Assembly: GCF_019703515.2 (NCBI RefSeq)
Contig: NC_059346.1
Coordinates: 51,544,001 to 51,608,000, forward strand
Direction of reading: 5' to 3'
DNA from: Myxocyprinus asiaticus
Lineage: Eukaryota; Chordata; Actinopteri; Cypriniformes; Catostomidae
DNA length: 64,000 nucleotides
Below are positions 21,401-32,700 of this stretch, piece after piece. Each line of letters opens with the position of its first letter. Within the stretch, counting starts at the first letter, position 1. Under the pieces are notes generated by a model. That model searched no databases. It saw only the letters and a program-made list of their open reading frames with translations, and had not been told where the DNA came from. The translations under genes and the position numbers were made by a program.

Positions 21401-24400
21401 TTAAGTTTTGGTTAAAGGCCTCTGCATGGGTGTAAAAGCCTAACAAATGGGTTTGAGGTCATTTAGAACAAAATCTGGCCAAAAAGGTGTTTTTGAGTTT
21501 GTTTTGGTTGTTTGTAACAGCTCACCTAGGCGATCTTGAAGGTAAACTTATTGGCTGTTAAACACCTTCATACTGCCATTGGTCCACATCACCGGTAGGT
21601 ATGACCTGAAACTCCACCTACATTGAGGCCGACAACTAATTCCTGATCAGTCAGTCAAGATCAGTCAACGTGAACACACAACGGAGTGCATAGTTACTAG
21701 CAACCTGGTGCAAATTTACCTACATCTGTACAATCGTTTGTGTAGAGACATTGTACGAGAGCATGTCATGCATTTCTTTTTGTTTAATAAGTCTACAAAA
21801 TGAATCAAATCTTCTCAAATACTCCAAAGTGCCTGTTCACTCTAATATGCTGCTTCATTCATGTATCTTCTGCAGTCGAAAGCCATTCACACATTTGCCC
21901 ATAGTAAGGTATGTCCCTCTTATCATTCTTTTGTCTATATTCTTAACATTAACACTCTTTTATACACCAGTCTTTGCAGTAGTATCAGTGTCATCATAAA
22001 TTACAAAAACAGAGTGTAACTTGTGCATATTATGACTGCGTATAGCATGTTAGCATATTAGCGCTATGAATTCAGAATGTAAACAAGACAAATTGCACAT
22101 TTTCTATTGCATATATATTACTTTAAATCATCTTCGAGTGGTTAAAAAGCATCTTTTACTAATCTCGTGTGAATTTTACTCATGAAGTCATTGATAACAC
22201 ATTTTAACATATTTAAATGTACTTCAAAACGCCTCTCACAGCAGAGTGGCGGGTGTCTGAACGTTTGCAAACATTATGTCATTGCTCAGCTGTTTCGAAC
22301 ATCTTTTTGGCTCTGAGTGAAGAACAAAAAAGCACTTTGTATGTGTGCTGGGGCCTTTAGGGTAAGGATGTCTGTTTTGTTCAAATCTCATTTGCTTTTA
22401 GGACACTATTGGTTAGGTTTAGGGTAAAGTTTTAGGTTAGGAAGTTACGTTTTACTCATTTAAACCTCCATCCAATATTCACCTTAAAAACCTCGTCTAA
22501 TTACTGCACCAATTTACTCGCTTTTGGCGCCCCCCTCTGGGCATTTCACTGAGAAACTGCAGCCAAGCATGAAATGAAGCATGTTATTTCATTTTGCCAA
22601 AATGTTGCCACTGTCACATAATTTTCATGAGATCAGGCTGCTAACTATACATTAATATTTGGTTAGTTGCATTTTATTGTTTGCATTTAGCGTTGTTTTT
22701 TTTTTCACTGCTGTCTGCGACCCACCAGAACCACTGATCTGGCCAACATATGATATGACAACTCTTAATAATTTGTTCAAGATGGGGAAATCGAAAGATA
22801 TGGCTCATATGAAAAGGTATGACTTTCATTTTCATAGTTTCAACCAATCAAAAAAAACAGAATTTCTAATCGATACAATACAGGCGCCACATTTTAGCTT
22901 GCCTCCTATCCTACACTTTATTTTAAGAAAGGAACATTTGTGAACAAATTTGGTTTCTCATGTCAATGAGTATGTCAATAACCTGTAATACACTTCCCTT
23001 GTCTCGTTCCAAACTCGATGTCTTCTTTTTTCCATTTTATACTACAGTTATTTTCCTATTAAAATCATGATTAGGTTTAGTGTTTGGGTATGGTTAGGTT
23101 TCGGTTAGGGGTTAAATATAGAAAAAATCATAATAACATTATTCATTGGTTCGTTTTATTTTTCTCTGTGGGAGTAAAAGTCATACGTTTTTGTACAAGC
23201 CAACTCAGGTTGGATCTAGCTGAATGTCCAGGCTGCTCTTTTCCATTCAGTGAGAGTCAGCTCCTTTTATCTATACAACAAATGTAAACTCTAACTCCTT
23301 TTGTGTTCACAGAAAAAGAGAATCATCTGTTTTGAGCGACATGAGGATGAGTAGATGCATTTCATTATTGAGCGAACTATTCCTTTAAGAGTTCTGACAG
23401 CTGAATGATCTTATCATTTGAAAAAGGAAATGTAAATTTACGGTGTTTGATAGTATTTTACCCTGTGGAGTTGAAAGTCTGGTTGACCCCCTGTGATGTC
23501 AGTGGACTGGATGTGGTGGACAGAGTGTTGGGGGAGGAGCCTCGACCCGGGCTGCCGGGGGAGGAGCTTGATGACACTGCAGGAGAAATTTCACATCAAC
23601 ATTTTAAATGCCCCCCAAAATACTTATTTGTTTCATAAACTGGCAACAGTGTGGATTGTCTCAATACTCACCACCTCCAGAAGCAAGTGGACTAAATGAT
23701 CTGGAAGTTGAAGGCTGAAACAAGAAAGGAACTAAATTAGTGGAAAAGTAGACTGTAGACAGCTTTATGACAGTAGATGAGTGGCAGCAGACAGACATCC
23801 AGCTCATTCAATAATGTACAGTGTATGTATGTCATATTGCTGAGACTCACCAGGCGAGGGTTGTAGTTATGAGACTTTATAGGTGATGTGGAGACTGGAC
23901 AGTATATCCTCTTTTCCTTCTGTCTCCGGTTGCAGAACCAAACCCGCACCACTTCCTTCTCCATGGCCAGCTGCTCTGAGATGAGTGTGATCTCTTCAGA
24001 GTTTGGCTTTGGGTTCTGCACAGGGTTGAAAGTGTGCAATTATGTCATAGCCAGCAGGGGGCGCTACTAACAAACTGGGACTCTTACCTCCCCCATCCCC
24101 CCGGAATGGGTTAGGGTTAGGGTTAGGTTGACTAGTAATAACAACTAAGCAAATCATGGTTAATGACTGTGACTTAGGTAAACTAATTGGTTATTTAAAC
24201 AAAAGAGATGAACCCCTCAATATGTCACGCCCGACAAAAAAAAAAAAAAACTATGCTTGTCATATGTACTCATATGTGCTATAAGTGAATGGAACATAAT
24301 AAGAGAAGTAAAAATTGCAAACTCACATCTAAGAAGCGTTTCTCTAGTGTAAGCTTGATGTTAGTTTCGATGCTTGTTCTCTTTTTCCTCTTTCTCCCAT

Positions 24401-27400
24401 AACCCTCCATAAGTGGCGGTAAGGTGGCGGGGCCGGTCATTGAATCAGATGGAGAGTTCTCTGAGGAGCGGGACATGACAGTTTAATATCACAGGAATTT
24501 CAGTGATGTCCAATAACCAAAGGTTAATAGAAAACTGTAGTTCACTCAAAAATGTAAATTCTGTCATCATTTACTCACCTTCATGTTGTTCCAAACCTGT
24601 ATGACATTTTCTTTCTTGCGTTGAACACATAGGGAGATGTTAAGCAGAATTTTAGGGATGGACAGCCTCAGTCGCCATTCTTTTTCATTGCATCTTTTTT
24701 CTACCATTCTGCCTAACATCTCCTTTTGTATTTCACAAAAGAAAGAAAAAAGTCATACAGGTTTGCAACAACATGAGGGTGAGTCAAACGTCAGAGTTTT
24801 CATTTTGGATGAACTGTTCCTTTAAAATAAGTGAGTTGTGTCCACAAGAGGGCAGCAGCACACACCTGCATCACTCAGCCACTTTTCCAGCAAGGGCTTG
24901 AGCTTGCACATGTTTTTAAAACTCAGATTGAGTGCCTCAAAGCGGGAGATGGTAGTCTGACTGAAGTCATTTCCATAAAGTTTTCCCATTGCCAGACCCA
25001 CGTCACCCTGGAAAAACATCAGAGATGAGTTTGCGCAGTGAATACAGGCTACTATGAATTCCAGTTTTGCTTGTTGAATATCAGCTGCAGTGTTGGGTGT
25101 AATGCATTACCAAGTAATTCATTACTGTAATTAAATTACTTTTTTTTATTGAAAAAAGTAAAGGATTATTCTTAATTTTGTAGTAATTTAATTACAGTTA
25201 CTTCAGATATAATTGTGTTAAATACTGTATAGACTATAGAACAATTCTATATAAAACAACAGTGAATTTAAAATCGAAATTTAACACCTAATGTTAAAAT
25301 ATATGTTTTCTAATTTAATGCAGCCCCCTTAAATTCTTTGACCAGTACATGAATAATTTATTTGATTTTATATGATTTATTTGAAAGAATTAAAAGAACA
25401 GTTTCATGTCTATCCTTGTATTTTCCATCTGGTCGAGGTTGATAAGGGTTTTAGAAAGTAATTAGTAATAAGTAATGCAATTACTTTTCAGACAGAGTAA
25501 TTTGTACAGTAATCTATTTACACTGAAGATGATGTAATAAGTAGAAACAAATTTTAAAAAATCTAAGGTAATAACATACATTTAGAAATAATATTAACAT
25601 GATTAAAGATATAACGGTCCTTGAGTAAATTAAAATGTAAGGATATTCAATAGATGTTGAAAAAAATTCAATAATTATTATTAAGAAGTTAATTATTATT
25701 GATAATAATAAATAATAATATATAAATAATAAAAATTATCATTATATTTCATTATTTGTTTATTATATTTAATTGATATTTAAATTATTATTATTATAAT
25801 ATAGCTATAATATTAGGCAAGCTAATAATAATTATTATTATTGATAGTTATAGATAATAGTATATACATAATAATTATTTTATTAAATGTAATTATTTAA
25901 ATATGATTTATTATATTTAAATTATTAAACATAAATTTTTTAAGTATTATTATAATATATAATATAAAATAAACTATTAAATTAAATTAACAAAACTATA
26001 AAATATACAGCGAACTGTTTTTAAAATCAGAAACAAAGCATTACCTGAGTAAAGCCTAGTTTGATGCGCCTCTGTTTGAAGGCTTTAGCAAACTGTTCCA
26101 GTTCCTCCAGGTCACTGGGCTCGTCCTGCTGTGAACCCATGTGTTTAGGGACCTGTAGGTGGGACATGTCCAGATGTCCATCCATAGAAGAGCCAGCCAG
26201 ACCAGTCCTGCCCATTGCCTTGTGGGAAATGTAAAAGTATTAGTCTGGGTAATCAGACATTAACTCTTTCAGTTTCCTTTATTTGCTAACCTGCTTTCTG
26301 TTTATTTGCCTTATTCTTTCTTTTTATTGATGCCCTCTTTTGTTGTTTTCTCATTTTTTGTGCCCTTACAAAATTGTACTATAGCATATTTTTTGTACAT
26401 TACCATGATTATAGTACCATGGTGTTCTTTGAACCATGAATATTGGTATGCGATGTATAAAAGCACATATAAATATGGCGAGTAGTACCATGGTACATAT
26501 CCTTATACCATGGGACCACCACTGTACTCTTTACTTAATATGCTATTTAAAGGTGCTGCATGTAATTGTGCATGTGAAAATAATTTCTCATATCCCATTT
26601 TAATTTGCAGAGACAACTACTGTGTAAGCAAGACATTTCTTGATTGATTTCCCTTAAAAATGTAAACACTCTCTCCATGGCAACACTGGTCTGTTTGTTT
26701 AAGCAGAACCACAGCGTGAGTTCTGTTTCACTGCACAATAGCAGATGGGGAAGTAGTATTTTTGCAATTCTGCTGCTAGAGGCCAAGAAATGACACTTTG
26801 CACCTTTAAATAAATAATCCAACATTACATTAGGCTGTAGTTTACCTGAGGAGTGAGTGCTAGTCCGGGCTGGTGTGGTAGGAGTCCTGTTTGGGACTGA
26901 GATGGCAAGGAAAGCAGATTGGGCTGCAGCAGTGCTGTGGAAAACAGTAATGTATATAAACACTTCTGTAGTTCAAGCAGACAAAGAAATATTGTCAATG
27001 AAGCACACTGATGAACAAGATCACCCTAATATGATCAGTTATATCCACTGACCTTGGTGTCCGGATTGGGCCTGAGAGAGTAGAAATGATGAAGGGGAGG
27101 ACAAGTGAGATCCAGGCATGAGGACGAGCTGGGGCAGAGGGTGCAGGGAGGACAGCTCCTAAAAACACCAGCCACCCCCCCACAATTACACCACATTCTT
27201 CTTTTGCAATGTCACAATATTAGTGGGGTGAATCTCACAAAAACATGTCAATGCCACACACCCCATTTTTCTCATTAGATTCTCAAAAATATACTGTAAT
27301 ACAATTATTAAATCAGCATCAAATCAGTAGAACAAATGCTACAATGATGTATAAATAATTAACAATTGAAATAATATATGTATATATATATTTCACATTT

Positions 27401-28262
27401 TAGTAATGAGAACACAAATGGGTGATTCTCACAAAACCTGCCAGGAAAATGGGACATTTTCTTGACAGGTTTCATGATAATCACCCACACGAGAGCAACA
27501 ATTATTTTCTTAATCAGTTTTTCTTGTTTTTCAGTATACACATCCTTAAAACTAGATAAACATACCTGAGAGGCAAAATTGTGTGTATTTTTTGGGGTTT
27601 ATGCTTAAAACAAGAAGAAAAAACCAGTGGGGTAAGAAGAATAAACTCAATTCAAGATATATTTTCTGGAAACAAGTCTTATTTTCATACATCATTTTGC
27701 TTCTCAAGTAAATTCATCTTGTTTTAAGGATTTTAGATTTTTTTTCCCCTCAAAAAACAAAGTATTGATTAACCTGTTGAAGCTTAACCGTGTGCCATTT
27801 CTATTGCAAATTCAAGACAAATTGACCATCAAACAACTTGGTCCTGAAGACCAAGTTTGGCAATCAAAAGTTAAGGGTATGTGATGAGACATTGTATGTT
27901 TTATATGATGACAAATTGTGTCAAAAAGCCTTTGCTCTTGAAACTTTCTGTTTTAAATTTGCTGTGATTTAAAACATTATTATCATTATAAAGCATTTCG
28001 TTTTTTAGTACTGTGGAAACGTGCAAATGGCATGTATAAATAGTTCTGTTTCTCTCCCTCTCCTGTTCTTCAACAACACTAAACATTATAAAATAACATT
28101 TTGATTTAGATTTTGATCTGCAACAAGTCAACATTTTAAGATAAAGTGTTCTTACTTAGAATATTAACATTAACATTATGTTAGGGTGCTGCATTGTGGT
28201 GAAATAATACAAGGACGCCACATATTGTGTCTTTGCATTTGAATAATGAGTTGAACAAGTTG

Positions 28263-28293
<31 letters not shown>

Positions 28294-29664
28294 ATGAATA
28301 AAACCACCCCCCACCAATATCTGTGGTCGCAAGCTGTTACTGGTTACTTTGCTTACATTCATTCACATATACTATATACTGTAGTGTACTGTCAAAAAGT
28401 GTTAATAATGTTGAAAAATATACAGATGTATAATTCTGTATGTATAAGTCAAAATTATTCACATTTTTGGACAGTAGACTATATTGTATACAGTAGTAAA
28501 TGTGAACGAATGTAAGCAAAGTGACGTCAGGCCCGTGGGTGGGGACGCATTCGCTTTAACATTAAGAAAATGATCTGTTGTGGTGAATTGGATTATTTGC
28601 ATTAGGGTAATGAGGATTGGGGTAGGAAATATGCTTAAATGTCATGAAACTAATGTCACAATTCTTTTTCCTGAAGCAAAATATAAGTTCTTTCTTTTAA
28701 CTTTTGGGTTTAAACATAACCTAGATATGCTCTTGACTGATTTTGTGAGATTTGATCAGTGTGCCAAGCTCAGATTCTCTATGGCTAAAGTTAATCAAGA
28801 CATACCCCAGTATGCTGCCCACTGGGCACTGGTGATCCCTGAGTTAAGTGGCATGTCTTGTGTGATGATCCAGAGTGCGGTGAATCATTCAGGTTTTCTG
28901 TCTTTATCTAAAGACAAAACAAACGGTTTTGTTAAACTCATGAAGTATTTGGACAATTAAGCCACACTTATAAATGTATGAATATCTTTGCAAAATATGA
29001 CCAACCAATTGGCATTTCTTTTTCAAGCAAAATATTTAACAAAATTATGCATAGCGTCAGTTCAGGCAGGTCACGCTAGTCAAGCTGATGCTCAGCTGAT
29101 CATGATGTCTACCAATTCAATTCAGACGCTTATAAGAGCGGTTCTATTTAACTCTTATGCCTTGTTCATTATTGAATCACATTACAGTTGTTTCCGGTCA
29201 AAAGTGACCGGAAACATTAAGAGTGTAATTGTTTTAATTTCTATGAAAGAAATGTAACAACTATAACTTCAAACATGTAAAAGGACTAGAGTTGTGCATT
29301 TTGAGTGGGTTTCTGGGTATTTAGACCTTATGATTTATATATGAAAACCAGACGAAATTACAAGTATAAACACTAGACGGCTGCAGATTCATCCCTGGTT
29401 GAAGAGAAGATTATTTTTAGATTTTGTCAAGTTCTGCATTTAGATATATGTTTAAACATTATCAAAGACTACTTTTGTCTAAGTTTAGCATTTTGTTTGG
29501 TTTGTTTGAGGTTATTTCTGTCAGTTTATGCAAAAATGCAATATAATTATAGTCAACCCTGAACATGGTGTTACAAACAGTGTAAATTTTCCCTTTGATC
29601 TGTATGACTTTGATCTGTGTGCACCTTATTTATCCCTGGTTGTAGCAAGATTAATGTATATGTG

Positions 29665-29703
<39 letters not shown>

Positions 29704-32700
29704 ATGTTTGGTAGTCTCACCCCTTCATGTCTGTGTGTATTTTTTTCTGCATTGTTTTTTATTTTTATTTTTATTTTATATAATGAATTCTGCAAAAATA
29801 TATAAATACAAAAAACAATAATCAGATTTTTTGTGTTTTCCATTCATTTCCTATGGCGGTCACTTTTAACTGGGAACAGTACAAGTGTAACTTTATTTCT
29901 GTCACTTTGAATGATCAAATCAACAAGTTTTTTTGTGTATGTTCAGATATGAAATGGACAAAAAGTCACCAAGTCTCGTATAGGGTTGGGAATCGTAAGG
30001 AATTATACGATTCCGGTTCCGATTCCTCTTAATGATTCCGGTTCCTTAACGGTTCCAGTGACAATTCCAGTAATTCTTTTAATACTTTTTTTTTTTTTAA
30101 AGAATTTTTTAGAAATGAGAAATGCAATTCTTACTGCATTTACTACCCTCTGCTGTCTGTTACCAAATAATGAGATCATTTCAGATTTGCACAGAGCAGA
30201 TATAACAAATCAGAAATAAATGTAATACAGTTCTTGTAAAAGATGTGTTTGTAGACTTTTTAGAGACATAAATAAAATCCAATAATAGATCCTTACTCTA
30301 TTTTGAATAAAGAAATCTAAACCAACACGAAATGTGATGGCATATTTCATTAATTCATTTATTATTTATTTATTACAACAAAACTTGTGTATCTTTAATT
30401 ATACATTGTCATATGAACAACCAGTCAGTAACTGCACTGCTTGATTTAATAGAGACACTGGTCATCATTAAATAAACAGTTCCAGAGACAGTTTAGACTG
30501 TGTTTTGTAGCCTTATGTTGTACTTCAGGCTTGTGAGACTTCAACAGTTCTTATTTAATTTTGAGTTGGACATTCATAACTTGCACATCAGTATAAGATT
30601 ACTTTTATACTGGAAGCGCTGTATGTTTCACTCTGTAGATTCAAAAGATCCAGCTCATTAGAATGGTTCTTTCGGGATCAGACTATACCGGAAGCACCCT
30701 ATGTGTTGTGCTGTTGATTCAAAAGAAGTAATTATTTCGGGAATCAAATTGTACTGGAAGTGTTATCATGCATCAAGTGATTGTTAGTGACTTAAATAAT
30801 ATCAAGATGTGGAGTCATTACAATTTGTATTGTGGTCCTCAAGCGTGTATATGTGTGTGTGAATACATGCACTCATTGTGTGTACTCAGAGACCAGTAAG
30901 GTTGCTTGACTTGTTCTACGGGAGAGGGCTTTAACAAACATCCCTTCCCTTCCCACAGGCGGAGTATGCAAATGTCCTTATGAGCTTGAAGCTAGTTCCT
31001 GTACACAAAACTTTTCACTGTCGTCAAGACAATATTGTGTGACAGGCTGATGTGAAGGGCTGATGAATTATATTCGTTATGGCTGAAATGTCCTGTGTAG
31101 CATTATAAAAGATCTGTACTTAAATGAGAGTCGTTCAGACTGTTTACCCTTCAACCCATGAGTGCCAATACACTAAACAGTGCTCTGAACGCCAAAATGT
31201 TACATTTAAAGGGAAAGTTCACCCAAAAATTTAAGTTCAGTCATCAATGACTCACCCTCATGTTGTTCTGAACCCGTATTAACTTTTTTCCCATTACCAT
31301 TGTGGTAAATTTCTTTCTTACCATTTCTTTCTTCCATGGAACATGAAAGGAGATGTTAAGCAAATTGTTAGCCTCAGTCACCATTCACTTTCAGTGCATT
31401 TTTTTTTTTTCATAAAATGAAAGTTGATGGTAATGGGGCTTTTTTGCCTAACATGTCCTTTTGTGCATAGACAAAAAAAATAAAAAATTATCTGGGGTCG
31501 GACTCCCGCTTGATTGCTTACAGCAGTAGTCAGTCGCGTGCTTGGCAACCGCAGTCCTACTGAGGTAGATCGCTTGATTGGTTACAGCTACGGCCAATCA
31601 CACACTGCGTGCACAGTGAATCTGTGTCTGACAGGAATGGAGCTTGAACTCTGAAGAAGAGGCACTCGTGAAACTTCTCATTTGTAAACAAGCTGAATGT
31701 CCTGGGACATGTACCGTCCGACTGAATGAGAGGGGCATGTTGTTCGTTCACTTCGGCATCTTTTGTCTTCCTTGTTCATCAAGGAGAGAAAAGGGTGGAA
31801 GAGCTACGATTAATGTGTAAAAGTGAGTGATGTTTATACACGTTAAGGGGCTTTCACACGACTCGTGTCAGCGCTGCAGAATACATTGAAGTCTATGAAG
31901 TGACGCCACTTTACACCAAAGTGTTTTTCACACACACGTTTTTGCTTCACCAATAATGTCTTTGAGAGAACTAAGCAACAAGAAATATTTAAAAACTGTC
32001 CAAATTTGTGAAGAGACATTAAATGTTCTTTTAATTAAATATTACCTTATCGTTTCCAAGTATCAGAGACCCCAGTCATTGAACTAATTTAAATTCACCA
32101 AGAAAACGCTTAGACCTAAACATAAATGAGTCCTTTTATTACTTTCTTCTATCAAAGCAACTGCCAGTTTTTTCCTCTCTCTTCCTGTAAAAAGTGTGTC
32201 ATGGCAGAAAAAGTTTGGAAAATACTGCTTTAAGGTTTATAAAATGTGTGTACTTACTTGTCTGGTGAAGTCAATGCCATTTTGTTCAATATCTAGAAAA
32301 AAACCCAATAATAATCACACTTAGCATCGCACTGAGAGTTACGTATTGACATTTTGTCTGCCACTCACATGATGGGTGTAAAGTTGGATCAGCCCGCTCA
32401 GACAATCATTTTACATCATGTTTCCGTTTTCATTTAAGCTTTTATCTTAATGTCATTCAAGGGCTTTTCATCTCCTATAATAGTCCATACCATAAAACAA
32501 ACCCCCAAAAGCTCCATTAAACTGAGTAAGGAGGGTGAGGAGGGGGTTCAAATGTCGTCAATACCAGGTAATCTCACTTCATTTGAAATTCAAATCGAGC
32601 TCTATGAGGCTGTGGTTAGAACAGCACTCAGTCATTCCACAATATGGAAATCTACTCTTCTCCCGAGCCAAACTTCCAGTATGGAAATCATCAGATCATG

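Larger units (their letters stand above)
27159..32257. other. pou2f3 intron 3
   Basis: Intron of 5.1 kb in pou2f3. Contains the dispersed repeat 27560-27750, an A23 run at 28271-28293, a hairpin MITE (28345-28523), an unassigned 126-codon plus-strand frame (28580-28960), a GT microsatellite, a hAT-like remnant (29975-30780) and an AGTTCACCC MITE (31208-31475). The expected IKTED-region exon was not recognised. Confidence 0.5.

Noticed and set aside
24108..24129. Telomeric repeat suggesting an ancient chromosome fusion
   Set aside because: Only about three and a half GGGTTA units; short runs of this kind are common in fish introns near ctaaccc-type repeats.
28580..28960. 126-codon open frame on the plus strand in pou2f3 intron 3
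   Set aside because: No recognisable domain, no splice context, antisense inside an intron among repeats. Most likely chance or a decayed repeat.
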